From Sipunculus nudus (taxonomy: Eukaryota > Annelida > Sipuncula > Golfingiida > Sipunculidae), in the NCBI GenBank assembly GCA_026874595.1, contig CM049311.1, positions 52,829,676-52,893,675 of the forward strand: a stretch of 64,000 bases of DNA. Reading direction: 5' to 3'. The notes under the pieces were generated by a model, which was not told the origin of the DNA, searched no databases, and worked only from the letters and a program-made list of their open reading frames with translations. Positions 24,701 through 39,700 of this stretch are shown piece after piece (the first letter of the stretch is position 1; the number at the start of each line of letters is the position of its first letter). The translations under genes and the position numbers were made by a program.

Positions 24701-27700
24701 CATCAAATGATATCTATTGCCTGGGAAAATGTTTATTATGATGAAACCTGTACGTTCGGAAAGAGAAGGTGGCAAACAAGCAGGAAAATCAGAAAAATCC
24801 CATTAAAATAATTAGATTGCTCGAGGTAAGAGGTATATCTGTTGTGAGGGCATAATAGACATATTTGATACAGAATATTATATTAATGGTTGAAGATATA
24901 AACTCACACAGACTAATACACTAATGACAGCACCTAGCTTATAACAGCAAGTCCAACCTAGACAATGGATAAATGTCAAGACAATTTCCATATACACAGA
25001 CCTAGTTCATACCTAAGCGTGTAAATCCTAGTGGGCATCTCCACTGAGTGGGCACCTCTATATATTGGACAGTTTGTGCTAAAACAAGTGTGTTCACTAT
25101 ATAATAAACATAAAACTGTATTTGCTCATTACAAATTATAACCTAAAATGAGATATGGGTAGGTCCTAAATAACAAAGAATGAAAAATCCATGGTCAACA
25201 CTATGCATTTTTTTGTCTAATAAACAAATTATAGATATACTCATTTAACTGAAAGTGATACAAATACTTGTTATAATATTTCAATAAAAAATTACCCAAA
25301 GTAGCTTGTAAGTGGGTGCCACTCATGGTTGCCGTGGCTACCTTCCTACATGAAGGCAGGCCGTCTCTTTGTTCCTGTGTACACATCAGTAATACATTCA
25401 AACGGCTGAAGTCAGCAGTTATCTCTGTTTTGGTCTTCTGTCCCTATAGTAATGAAGAATTTTCAGTTATATATTCAGTTTTATATTTGATTTCTGTAAA
25501 AAGGCCTAAAGGCCTAATGTGAACCTGTGAAATGGGATATACATTAGGCAATAAAAATTTATTATATGTTTCTCAGGCACTTTTTTTCAGAAAATGATGT
25601 GGGCGGGTGGCTTATTATTTTTTTATTTTTTCCCAAAAAAAATCATGAAATATCTTTATTTCTCATATACTGGCACAGAAATGATAACCAACGATTAAAA
25701 TATAAGATAATAAAACAATGTATACATCAAATTAGTCAATCTTTTGACAGGATCCTTGAAATATGTGACATTTATTTCTTTTACATGTAATATTAACATG
25801 CAAACAAGATTATATAGGACTACAGGTGTAAAAATCTAGCAGTGTCATGGTCATGACATGGGGGATTCCTCATTAAAATGCATGTATATCATGTGTAGTA
25901 AAAACAAGAATTGAAATCTTTTAATAAAGAAAAACAAATGAAATTTCTTAAAATCTAATATAATCTTTGTTGACTTTTCTTATTTAAATTCAAAATAAGT
26001 TAAATGATAGTTTGTTTAAAACACTAATTACGATCTCTGCCAATTAGCCGCGATGGAAGCTATGTTTCTTCTGACCAAACAGTCATGAAGCATGAAAATA
26101 GTGAAAGCACACAAATATAATCTCTTTGTGGGACAAAATTTTACATCTGAATACCATCACCTAAAAATTAGACCCATTCTAAGTGATTATTCAAAGGTAA
26201 GTATAGGTTTTTACCGAAACTGAGACTATTAACACATCACTAGCTATCAACACCAGTGTCACAATGCTTCAGAAAATAGTACAGAAAGATAGAAATATGA
26301 GATATCATAATCATAATAAACGATGTTAAGGTCAAACTGGTCAAAAGTTAAAGAGGAATTTTCTTTTGTGCATTGAAGTATATTCATGGGTAATAATGGT
26401 CCAAGTATCATTAGGAGGGAAACTGACCAGATTTTTTTTTAGTAGTGATTGAGGATGTCACCAAAAACCACCTGACACTTGAATAAAAAAACGTGCGGGG
26501 GGTTGGGGGGTTTTAATTGACGTGGGAGGTGCCTGAGAAACATATCATTAATTTTTTTTACCTTAGGTATAATGCTTATTAATAATAACATGCTTGATGA
26601 CTTTTCAAGCACAGGTGACATGTACATGTTCAAAGCAATTACTAACAAATTTGAACCTGATTACAAGCACATATTGCACATACCTCACTCCTGAGATACT
26701 GGAATGGATGTACACAATGAAAAAAGTAATGAAGGTGGTACCACCAGTCTTGTGCACAAGAATGCCATCAAAGATGCTTGTATAGACATCCAGAATCTCA
26801 GGCAGATACATCAAACTACTCTTGAATTATTGGCAAAGATGAATGCAATGCAAAAGCAACTGTAGGTGGTGCCATCAGTTTTGTATACGACAAAGCTATT
26901 TGATGACTGATTTTTGCATAAAATTTGGTGATGCTAGCTCTTGCAATTTTTTTCAGATAGTATGGGTAAACGTTTGGATGACGGTAGACTGACAACTCCA
27001 CACCATCACATAAGCTCACAGGTTTGTTAAAAGGAAAGAAAGCCTCAGAGCAATCTTCATTTAAATGCAAATTTATTTCTGTTTTTATCTGCATTAAATA
27101 TTAAATAATCAGAAGAACATGGATCATCAAACATTTGATTAAATAATGCATTCCACCATGACTGTTTCAGTGCCACCACAGAGTACATCATTCAACATAA
27201 CATACAAACATACTTGGACACACACAAACTTACAAGTACCATAATTAGAAATAAAGTACATTTAGAAATGCATTTGCATTTCATAACTGTTATTACATAT
27301 GGACATTTGCAAAATAAATGGGCTGAGTCATACATGAACCTAGCAGTGCTGTAGAGATAGAACTGCTGCACATCTACAGTTTTATTAATGTTCCTTTACC
27401 CAATATTCTGAACTATGAGAATTTTCTTAATGCAATGAAGTTTCAAGCAAAGGACAATATACAGAAAAACCTCAAAACTACGACCACCAACAGGGCCTTT
27501 AAAAAGTGGTCACATTTATTAGTTGGTCATCTATGTGAGGTTTTATATACAGAGCTAACAAGAATCAGGACCTGTTAAAGTGGTCATTGTTTCAAGGTAG
27601 TTGCTAAACCAAGGTGGTCATTAGGTGGGTTTTACTGTATTATTATGTACTACAAGAGAGAGAGAGAGGAGAGAGAGAAACATTTTATTCAAGATAAAAG

Positions 27701-30700
27701 TAAGTATCCATACAAAATATATTCAATATGTCAATATTTTTTTTATTATGTCTGGAGACTGTTGTTAAGGATTTTAATCTCCTGACACAACAGCCAACCG
27801 TGCTTGGCACATGGAGAGAGAGAAATTGTACATAAATATGGAGGTTAAATGATTATACATTTCTTAATATTTGAAACTATATGATTTAATGAGGAAATTT
27901 GTGAAAAACTGGGAAGATTTACAACTTGAATTACTGAAAATTAGTTTGTTATTGATAAAAAAAATAAAAAATAAAAAAAAAAGAAATGAGACTTTAGTAC
28001 CACCAAAGCAGTATGACAGATTTTTCCTATCACATTTACAAAAATGTTGAAACAATTAAACACTGGGCTGTGATAATATACCTCTGAGTAAGCTGCCAGT
28101 CTCCTGGTGCTGTCTTTGGCTGCTGGCTCTGGCTTCTTGGTTTTGGAGCTCTGGAGTCCTACCCGCTTCAGGAAGCTCAGCAGCTCCACAATGGTCTGCT
28201 GGTTAGCTGTAATACATTGACAAAGTAAATATTAGTATATTCAATTGAATAGTTATATAAAATAATTGTGGACCAGTTCCCTTATTTATCAATAAATCAA
28301 GAGATATTTCAATTACTTCAAAGTCTCATCTGCCAGCAAATACAATTTTGTTTCAAGGCAGAAAGCAGTTTGTTACTCTGAACAGGGCCTGAGGCAATGT
28401 GTTCAGATGGGGTATGTGACCTGGCTATTTTGTTCCAGTACAAGACAAACTTTTTTCATATAAATGTGTCCCATTTTGTAGAAAATTACGTAAAAATCAT
28501 GCAAATGGGCAAAACTGTCAGGGGTTTGCTTTTGTGTTATCTATTAATATTAAGATATGATAGCCAGTCTTCATAATATAATGGAGCAATCTGTCCTATT
28601 AGGAATTAAACTATTGAACTAAACAGGTTTACAAATGCAAAATAATAAACAGGAAGGGTATGCTGGTGAAAGTAAAGCTTCTCCGGTTGGCTGAAGCTCA
28701 AACCCTTCTATGTCACCCACAGGCAAGTGTCTTAATTTTGTGCACTTTCTAGCATCAGAAATAGATTATAATTCCATGATACATCATCAGTGTTGTAATT
28801 TCATGATATATCATCAGTGTTGGAATTTCATGATACATCATCAGTGTTGAAATTTCATGATACACCATCAGTGTTGTAATATCATGATATATCATCAGTG
28901 TTGTAATTTCATTATACATCATCAGTGTTGTAATTTCATGATACATCATCAGTGTTGAAATTTCATGATACACCATCAGTGTTGTAATATCATGATATAT
29001 CATCAGGGTTGTAATTTCATGATACATCATCAAGTGTTGTAATTTCATGATACTTAATCAGTGATAATCAGTTAATATCAACAGACCAATTATCAGAATG
29101 ATCATTTGTTTATGAGAATGAGATTTCCGACTGTATACAGACCTGTATATCATCATAACTGACGTACATGTCAACATGTTTGCTAATACATGTAATAATT
29201 CTATAGCCTACAAGTGTGTATGGTAACAGTGTGTATGAAGATATCAGTAAACACTTTTCGAGGAGTTTGCCTGCATAATTTAAATGAAAGCATACATTTC
29301 TCATCACAAAGCCCATGTCACCTACAAAACATTGCAATTGATCACTCTACTGCAATATCAATGACTTTATCATTTTGTACCAACTGAGCCATAATTTATT
29401 ATAATTTAATATTGGCTCATCCCTAGCACTTCAAGAATCTTTTTCCTGGAAAACAGTGGGCTCTTTGTATTTGTATTCCAGAACTGTCTGCAAAAGAATA
29501 ATTATGTTTCTTTGATTCCAGGGCATACAAGGCATGTTTACATTACTGTTGGGATTATAAACATTTAAGAAGATCAGTCACACAATCCATTTTAAGCAGA
29601 GGACTTTCCTGCCAGGTCCAATAAAGAGACACCTCTACAGTGAACATTTTTGTCTGTATGTAAGACTTCATAAATAAACTGAATTTACGGAATTCCTGAT
29701 AACCAAAAGCTTGTCAAAAAGATACAAATTTCATTATTTTATCACTGACCTACAAGATCCAAGTTATTGAACTGTACACTGCAGATCTGTAGAATTTCCT
29801 GAGAGGAAGTGTTTCCAGGGGCATTGGGTTCAATCCTCTCCAAGTCTATGGTGATGAGAGCCTCGTGGTCTACGGACACACCAAACACTGGACTCTGTGC
29901 CCGGTTACTCCTCTCTGTGTTACTCTTTGGCTGACTTTGACCTGATTTAATGATTATAAAATTGTCATTCACAAGGATCATATAGTTCATAAAACAAATA
30001 TCAGGAGGTAGCACTTGCTTGTCATCATAATAAACATAATGACAGAAGATGGCAACAGTTTTCTGTTCTGTTTTGCTCTTTGAAAAAACAAGGGACCCAT
30101 GGGTCACGGCGCTCAGCTGTTATATATGATGAAAAATATGATTTGGGAAAGAGGCACATGCTTGTTTTGTGTTGTAATAAATATAAACTTTATGATGAGT
30201 TGTTGGTGCTTAGCTTATGTATGATTTTGATAGTATCTTTGGAGACAGGGAAGAGGATTGATTTCATTTATTTTATTAACAAATGGAGTGCTATTGTCAC
30301 ACAGATTTTGACTTGGCCATATAACTTATAAAGCAGCACATATAATAAAAGAGTTTAACTATTTATTAAAATTTAATAACAAATATTGTGCCAATATAAT
30401 TTTTATTAAAAAAAATAATAAGAAAATCATATGATTTTTTAAAATAAAATATAACTGAAATGATTATTGAAATAACATTATAGAATATATTCATGAATGC
30501 ATTCATGAATACATTTTGAAAGTATCTGCACTGGTATTCAAATACTTTCATTTTTACCTGAATTCCCATTCTTATGCAATAAAATTTTTTAATGCAGTAC
30601 ATATTCATATTCGTATTCAAATACATTTGCAAAGCATTCGCACCATGTCTAGTATTTATTCAGTTTTAGCCAAACAATGATGTTGAGAATCCAGAATATA

Positions 30701-33700
30701 CAAAAAATTCACAAATTTAAATAAGGATCATAAGTACCTGGTTTTATGGCTTTATTTATGTTAAAAAAAATAAATGTAAATATTCACTTTGGACTACTTT
30801 CACATCAATCTACACACTAGACACAGTAGTGTTTTCTTCATATGATCCCTAATGATTAGTAATGAATAAGATGATTTATTTTTTTATCATTAAAATTTCA
30901 CTGAAAAATACCACAGGTGACTGCATGGTGTTATTTAGAATAACATTGACATTGACATTCTATCCATCCATACACGATTCTTACATCATCAGTAACTGCA
31001 AGTTAATTTTCTGTTACTCATCAACTAACAAATTCCTTTTCTATAAATTTTTCTTTAATTTGTTATAAAAAAACCAATACAAAATTATTATTTTATTGTT
31101 TATTGTTATGTTGTTTTTCAAAACAACTACTAGATGAGTTGGGTTGGACACCTGGATCAACTGTGGCTGGGCATAAGCTGCCTTGCTGCCCCAGTGTATG
31201 CTTCGCTCAAGCATGCATAATCTGATGAAAGGTCAACAAGGTCAACATACAGGTGACTGAAGAGGGGCTGGATTAAGCCTGGGTCTGACATGGTCTCATA
31301 AAAACATTAATAAAAGCTACAATATTTAGCCAATTTCTTTCAGCTTTCTAAAGTACAAAGATGAAATCCTTATGTGTGCATAATATGAAAATTATATCAA
31401 CAGTGCTCTCAGGAAACAAACGTGCCATGGCCAAAGTTGGGCAAAAGGTAAGGTACTAATTTATATTTATACTAATAACTTATAAAATTTGATAAATTCA
31501 GAACTAATTTTTGGTATTCAATTGAATCTTGATTAAATAATGTTACATCCCTGACAAAAAATCTCTAGCTTCAGCAATCCTCTTGTTAAGGGAGTAAATA
31601 TATTTCTTGATTTTTTAAAAAGTGCATTATGTTTGGGCCCATAGCTTAAAACAATTACGCAATACTGACATCATTTCTGGCATATTCATAGCGAATGTAT
31701 AGAAAAATATGTATATTATATATGATCAAAGTCAGATCAGTGGTTTTGATATTAGGCAGTCTTACAGTGTAACAATGGGTTTTTAATGGAAAAATGAAGT
31801 TTTTCATTAATATTTCGAAGGAATTAAGTCCTAGTGATCAAATTCTTGGCATGGTAGGGGATTTTGGAGACATCTAACTGTATGCTAAATTTAAGGAACT
31901 TAGAGCTGAAGCTGGGGAGCTGAGCTCTAGCAAACTGCATAACACTAGCTTGATGTAAACTTGATGTGACATGGTGCTTGAAAACTTGAATAAAATCTAC
32001 AGTTTTTGATCAACTGGTTTCAAATTTTTGGTGTTAACAGACAAAATGCTAACAAAAACATGCTGTGAAAATTAAATCCACAGTACTTACAGGAAAAAAA
32101 AAGTGCCATGGTCAAACTTGGGCAAAATTTAAGGTACCAATTTTATATTTTTGCCAATATTTAAAAAAATTTAACAGATTTTGATCTAATTTTTGGTACA
32201 CAATTAATTTTGATCAATTAAAGTTGTATTACTGAAAAAAAGTCTCTACCTTTAACACTTTTGGTCTTAAGTGACCAAATATCTTTCATGATTTTTTTAC
32301 AAAGTCCATTATGCTTTTTATGGTAAATATGAAGGAAACCAACTTTAGGTTGATTATTCTTTCATAAATGATAAATGTTCTGTACCATTGTAACATGATG
32401 AAAAGTTATTTGACCAGAATATATGCCCAACAGACATACTAGATCTGAGGAATTCCTATAATAGAACAACATCAGTATAAAAAAAAATTATATATATCAT
32501 GATTAAATGTATATCTTTCTATGTTGCCTTAACAAAATTCATCTAAACCTTTCCTTTACAGGTCTGTCTAAATGTTTTGTTCTAAAGCCACATACCTCTT
32601 CCTGCTGGCAGGAAAGCCTGGAATGCATTAGTTACAGCGCTGTGCAGCCCTGCCATGCTGAACTGGCTGGTTGGTGGTGAGTTGCCCACCTCTGCTGGAG
32701 AGCTGGGGGATACAGGGGATGTGGGGGAGTTTGGGTCCGAGTCCAGAATACTGCCACTCATACTGTCCATGCTGACAAATGATAGGATTAAATCTTTATA
32801 AAATTAGAAACCCTACATGCAATACATACTCTCCATGATGACTAGCCATGACAAACACTACTCAGTTAGGACCCCCTACTAAGTTGTGACACAAGCCAAA
32901 TTGAGAACCGCCCTGCAAGTCCACACCATGCTTAATAACCGTATCTCCATATACAGTCAGCAGGCAGACCGCAGGCAGAAATCTCCCGTATGCAGAACAA
33001 TATACGAATATATTGGGTTATAACGGAATATTTCACACACAAGGTAGGTGTTGTTGGAGATATAAGAAACTTATTAAAAGGTCTAGTGGGTTTATTTGAA
33101 GTGACACGATACTTGTAAGCAATGAGGCGTTGTCAAAAATGACGAAAATATTTGCATCCTCATGGGGCCTTATAATGCGCTCCTCAGTGTTAGATGTCCA
33201 GGCACTCTGACAAGCCAGTGATCTGGCCATAATGTCAGAGGGCAGATCTGGCGCTACATGATGACCAATAGAACACTGTAGTTTGGAAAATTTTTAACCT
33301 TAATGGACCTTTTGTAATTATTACAAGTGCAAGAGATGAGATATCATCAATTTGGTTTGGAAAGTCTCGACTGAGTTTCTTCATGTGTAATCATCACAGC
33401 TAACAGAGATAAAATATAAAAGTCAGTGTTACTTGAGGAGATCACAGGTACTACCAGTGGAGCGGATGGTGTAATGGCAAAGGTGCTAGACTTGTCATCA
33501 GGTGGTCAGGGGCTCAAATCCTGTAGTCACTCACTTCTTCACTAAGACCCTTAAGCAAGGTCTCAGCTACAAGTGTGCTTATGTCTACCCAGCATTACAA
33601 ATGGGTACTGGATTAAGTGCCATCTGCGTATGGTGGGCCCTGGCAACCTAAAAACCATGTGTTGGCTCTGCAGTGTCCTCAGGGAGTTCCCACCAGGAAG

Positions 33701-36700
33701 TAAAATTGTAAAATATTCTGAACCAGTTATTGGGAAGGGGAATTAAAACCTGCATCTTTACTTTACTTTTATATATTACAACTTGCGGACCTCCGATATA
33801 ATCATTATTATTTTAAGCTTTCTATGTATTGAACCATATTTAATTATTACATTGTTTTATAATGTTAGGCAAACCCAGTGTTTACAGAAAGAGCCTGTGT
33901 ATATGATTTGACAAGCATTCCTGTAAAAGCAAGTAAAGTTCTCAAAAAGGAACCATATATTATCATAATAATGGTCTATGACTATGTATAAAATTGCATA
34001 TTAAAATAATTTCCCATAACAACTTTGACAGCCTATTTATTCATTTTATCATCTTAAACAATAAAGTTGGGTCATATGTTTCTTGTTAGAACCAAAACAG
34101 GCATTCTTGTTTGCTTGATATGAAGGGATGGCTATAGTGACAAAAACTGTTCCTTACCACAGCGATTTATGTGAGGCCAGTAACAATTCAAAGTCCTCTC
34201 CAAACATCTGCAGTGCATCAACCACCAACATACTCTGTACTGTAAACGTCACTGACAGGTGCTGAGGTCGCCAGGTCACAGTCGCTCCCACACCTTTAAC
34301 CTGTAGCTCAGCAACACTCCGTCCTGTGAAGGAACGTAAATAATGTGTGTCTCAAATAATCACTAAATCAAAGACTATCTGTATATAAAGATTATTTAGC
34401 ACTGTTGCCCATTACGTTGGTGTTTAGTTACAGCAAACACTGCAACTTTACCTAAAAGTCTTGAAATGTTACTGTGAACTGTATATCACTGTTAGCTTTG
34501 AGAGGTTACTGACCTTGGCTCTGGACCTCCAGTGTGATGTTGTTTACTGTGAACTGTATATAACTGTTAGCTTTGAGAGGTTACTGACCTCTGCTCTGGA
34601 CCTCCAGTGTGATGTTGTTTACTGTGAACTGTATATAACTGTTAGCTTTGAGAGGTTACTGACTTCTGCTCTGGACCTCCAGTGTGATGTTGTTTACTGT
34701 GAACTGTATATAACTGTTAGCTTTGAGAGGTTACTGACCTCTGCTCTGGACCTCCAGTGTGATGTTGTTTACTGTGAACTGTATATAACTGTTAGCTTTG
34801 AGAGGTTACTGACTTCCGCTCTGGACCTCCAGTGTGATGTTGTTTACTGTGAACTGTATATAACAGTTAGCTTTGAGAGGTTACTGACCTCATCTCTGGA
34901 CCTCCAGAGAGTTATTCACTGTGAACTGTATATAACTGTTAGCTTTGAGAGGATACTGACCTTGGCTCTGGACCTCCAGTGTAATGTTGTTTACTGTGAA
35001 CTGTATATAACTGTAGGCTTTGAGAGGTTACTGACCTCTGCTCTGGACCTCCAGTGTGATGTTGTTTACTGTGAACTGTATATAACAGTTAGCTTTGAGA
35101 GGTTACTGACCTCGGCTCTGGACCTCCAGTGTGATGTTGTTTACTGTGAACTGTATATAACTGTTAGCTTTGAGAGGTTACTGACCTCATCTCTGGACCT
35201 CCAGAGAGTTATTCACTGTGAACTGTATATAATTGTTAGCTTTGAGAGGATACTGACCTTGGCTCTGGACCTCCAGTGTAATGTTGTTTACTGTGAACTG
35301 TATATAACTGTAGGCTTTGAGAGGTTACTGACCTCGGCTCTGGACCTCCAGTGTGATGTTGTTTACTGTGAACTGTATATAACTGTTAGCTTTGAGAGGT
35401 TACTGACCTTGGCTCTGGACCTCCAGTGTGATGTTGTTTACTGTGAACTGTATATAACTGTTAGCTTTGAGAGGTTACTGACCTCTGCTCTGGACCTCCA
35501 GAGAGATGTTATTCACTGTGAACTGCATCAGCATCTGTCTGGCATCAGCAAGGACTGGCTGTTCCTGTGTGAAGCAGCGTGACAGTCTGTGATGAAAACA
35601 GATTTGCATATTTATGAGTATTAAGGAACGATTTCCCAAAGTTTGCAAAAAAATTAGATATTAGATATAACACATTAGATATATCTATAAATCCTTAAAA
35701 CTTAAAAGTAATGTGTCATACACGCACACAAACACAAACACACCTTCTCAAGGCAGTTTAACCCATAAGTAAGATACTGAAATATGTGCCGCCAATGCAG
35801 CTGATTCTTAAGACTCATATTCCTGAGCTTAGGATCATGATGATATCACAGTGGAATTATGGCTTTATGACCATGTTTTACAAAATGTTTAATGCATTAT
35901 GAAGTTACCTGGCAGTGTGACTGGGGGTACTTGGATCTTCTGGTTTGACTGGGATTTCTTCTGGGTCATATGATGTCTGTGAGGATGCTGATTGGTTACT
36001 GCCGGTTCCTCCCAGGCGTTGAATACACTTCCTCAGAGCTAGCACCTGTTGTTACACATCACATGACCAACATTAACCATCTTTCATCAAACCCTGCTAA
36101 CGCCATAATATTCAAAATCAGTGAAACAGAGAACTATGAAATATTTCAATACAACTGACCAGAGCAGCCCTATATTTTGGATTATTTTTTCATCTATTTT
36201 TCAAAAATAAAATTTGTTAATTGTGTTCCACTGTATCATTTACATTTTGATACAAATGCAATTAGAAAGTAATTGCTTTACCAGCTACAGCCTAGTTTCT
36301 TAATTGAATAATAAAATGAAGTTATCAAATAGTTTAATCTTGAATTTATTACTTTACTTTTTACTGGCTTTTGTTACATTATTACAATTATTCTACAGAT
36401 GTATAAAACCACATATCTATGCATAATTGAATATGTGTATGTGAAGTAAAATACTCTTGAGTTAGCTTTACCTTTTGTTCATTAACATGCAGAATGAGAT
36501 TTGGCAATGTGCCAGCTAGTGTTGCTCTGGGCCACTGGGGGTCACTCATGTATATCAGTCTCCTATAAGAAAGATGTACAAGAATGCAAAAAAAACTTAT
36601 TTCTTTTGGCTCAACATTGTAATTTAATGAGCTGACATCAGAAACATAAGTTTCCGACATTCCAATGAAATCAGAAAATGTCTTACTTTCGCATTGATTT

Positions 36701-39700
36701 GTTTTCAAAGAACCAGTGATAAATACTGCAAATATGTCTGATTTGTAACAAATACACAAACTAATAAAAAGCATCTCTGATATTTACTCATTATTCTGGT
36801 TCTTCTAGTGTTTACCTTTAACATTAAGAAAATTGACCACAAGTTAGAGTGTCTTTTTAGCAAAGATGAATATGGCCATACAGTCATGATAATATTCTGT
36901 AAACAAGAGTTAAAATAATGACGAATTTTAAGTTGTTATTGGCACATCACAGAAATATATTGTTAACCAAGTTATTATTTTAATGCACACTCCAGAATGA
37001 CTGGTGTTTTGACCCTTAAGGTACAAGCTATTTTCACACCTTAACCATTCACCTGTACATTCTTTCTTTACTTGTTTTATCAAATTTAATTTCTTTACCA
37101 CAGAGGGTATGGACACTTAGAAGATTGTCCAGCTACTGATAAGCCTCAGGTAACACAATAAGTAGTTATTATCATCACATTCACTGACCTTTCCAGATGG
37201 AGAGAAATGCTGAACTTGTCCAACACATGAAGATTGCTGGTTCCTTTAATGTGGGCATGGCGCCAGTTGTCACGAGCCTTCCCAACCATGACTTGTAACT
37301 CACTAAGCTCAAGTGTGTACCTGATAAAGATCATTCTATAAGTCACTCAGCTCAAGTGTGTACCTAATTAAGACCATTCTATAAGTCACTCAGCTCAAGT
37401 GTGTACCTAATAAAGACCATTCTATAAGTCACTCAGCTCAAGTGTGTACCTAATAAAGACATTCTATAAGTCACTCAGCTCAAGTGTGTACCTAATAAAG
37501 ACCATTCTATAAGTCACTCAGCTGAAGTGTGTACCTTACAAAGACCATTCTATCCTTTGTAAACCTAGATGAACAGATTTACAGGAAGAATAGTACCAAG
37601 GCGCTGAAGGGGTGATATGCCAGAATCTTGTATTTTATTATGTTTTAAACAATATCCAACATTAGAAAACAACGCAATTTGTTTACATACCAGGACAGGT
37701 GAAAGTAATATGACTGGAAGATGTAAAATAATCAAATTTAGAATACTGGAAATTTTAGGTGTGAAAACACCACAGCTGTGCTGATCATTGTACATATTTA
37801 CACAAGTACATGCCAGTTTTCAGTGCAGAAACTGTAGTTTTTTAAGTATTTGTGAATAGGTTATGTAGCACTTGTATACATTTATTTAAAATGTGAAGCA
37901 TTAAAGAAGAATGTGTGAGACTTTTCTGTGGATTTTGTTAAGGTTTTGTGTAGAACCTTTGGGGGTATGTGTTTCATTTTAGGAGCTTGCAATGTTTTGT
38001 GTAGAATCTGTGAAGTCCTAGGGCCAGGGGGACTCAGTTCAACTTTTGTTCAAGTTTTTTAACACTTGTGTATAACCTCTGAGGTGCTTGTGTATCACTT
38101 AAGATGAGTTGTGCTGGGTACTTCTGTAATGGTCCCTCTGTGCAGTGTTGATGACATACCTGTCGTAGAACCTCTCTCTCAGAGAGGACGATGTCAGGTC
38201 TTCAATAGATGACAACGGTTCATTTGGTGGCGTCGAGCTTGGAGTCACAAAGTCATCCTCTGTGTAACATATACAATGTTGTATTATTTCAAAGCCAACT
38301 TTTTAAATTGTATACTTTTATTCCTAATTGATAAGCATTACTGAAACACAAATAATACATATCTTCAAATACATTTGTACATCTTAGTAAAAATATTTTA
38401 TCAGAGTATAGTATTTATGTGAGGGTGGGCCTATATTACTAAAGATAAAGTAGCTTGAAATAAAAATTATTATTTATTACAATCACAATAAATTCCATTA
38501 GAAAAATTAAGGCAATATTATCACTATACCAAAATAAAGTTTTGGAACCCCTAATAGCTTGTACTTTCATGAATGAAACATTGGTATTTAAAATCTCTTA
38601 ATTCCACCATTATTTATAAACAAGGTTTACCATCTAACCTTCTATACTCTCGTTCCCAGGAGAAGTTGGTTCTTTGCTGTGGTCTGCACTCATGAACTTT
38701 AACCTTCCAAGGTCAAATACCACCAATGGCGATGAAGCATCCACAAAGCTTTGTGGCATGATGATCTGAGGGGCAGCAATGTCAAGGTCAAAGTCCCATC
38801 GCTTGGCTCGTGTCTGTAAAGAAAACAGATCAATATAAACAATTCACTGATGCTTGGGGTGTAACATTTGGTTGTGGAAATGTTGGTATTTACAGTAGAA
38901 ATTATGCTAATTAGTTAAAACCACTCTACAAGTTGCAGGATTCCTTCTGATCCAAAATTTAACTTTTATGAACATACTTAAGTATTTTTTATTCAGCAGA
39001 TTGCAAATTAATTTTCTACAAATAAAACATACCTGAAGTTCAAGTTCTCTGCAACAATTATTGTGCCTCAAATTGTGACAATACCTTATATATGTGAGCC
39101 TAAACTAGGTGGCAGTACTAGATTTTTTTTGTACAAGTGGCAAATAAATACCTTCTGGGTGGACTCCAGCCATTTATCCATCGTGTCCTGTAGTTCTCTC
39201 GCTGTGCGCTGCTTCAGTGCTTCATACTGTTTGGCTGCTTGCTCTAATAGAAAAAGTATGAAAGACATATATTAAGATTTAACTTGTCAAGAGGTCAAAA
39301 GCCTCAGAAACTGTGCTGCATTACAAAAAGATGAATTTATTTCATTTCCTAAGGAAGGTATGACAACAGTATTTTCCCTAACTTACTGTAGCTAAAAAAG
39401 CATGATTATTTCAAAGTTAATTATTATTAAATTTGAATAACTACTCTCTAACAGGATGATAACATGCTACGCCTGGGTGTTACATTTGGGCAGCCACCAT
39501 GCTTGAAACATGTCAATTAGCAACTGGTTCAGTCCAGTGAAAAGATTCATGTTTATCACAGTCATATCAAAGGGACATACATACGCTGCCTCAGGCTGAG
39601 ACTACCTAAGTTTAAGAAAGTTTTATCTCTCAAATTTAACTTATATTTTATGTTCTATTTGAAAGAAACCAAGATCTAGGATGGTATATATAGGATTATC

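Larger units (their letters stand above)
20288..25295. other. VPS13D intron 28: three-level nest of repeats
   Basis: 20288-20798 is unique, with AAGGTCA runs near 20465-20495. 20799-24440 is a family A copy split by family C, itself split by family D. 24441-25295 is AT-rich sequence with nothing recognised. Confidence 0.75.
25444..28081. other. VPS13D intron 27: family C copy, TIR elements, GA repeat
   Basis: 25500-27032 is family C with a 976-bp TIR element inside. 27033-27461 is unique. 27462-27637 is a Tigger-like MITE. 27652-27680 is a (GA)n microsatellite. 27681-28081 is AT-rich with nothing recognised. Confidence 0.75.
29942..32595. other. VPS13D intron 25: family A full-length copy and a second fragment
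   Basis: 29942-30083 is unique. 30084 to about 31930 is family A copy 3. About 31930-32345 is family A copy 4. 32346-32595 is unique, leading to exon 25. Confidence 0.75.

Noticed and set aside
33033-33230. Extra VPS13D exon from a 65-codon minus ORF
   Set aside because: Exons 24 and 25 join in phase without it and it has no similarity to the family.
33457-33560. Functional tRNA gene
   Set aside because: Only A- and B-box-like sequences are present, with no cloverleaf; it is better explained as a SINE head.
34461-35582. 373-codon + strand ORF with 25-residue repeats
   Set aside because: Reverse-strand shadow of the 75-bp exon 23 junction array.
36388-36887. 128- and 60-codon minus ORFs around exon 21 as larger exons
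   Set aside because: Only 36472-36562 has VPS13D similarity and proper splice borders; the extensions are intron.
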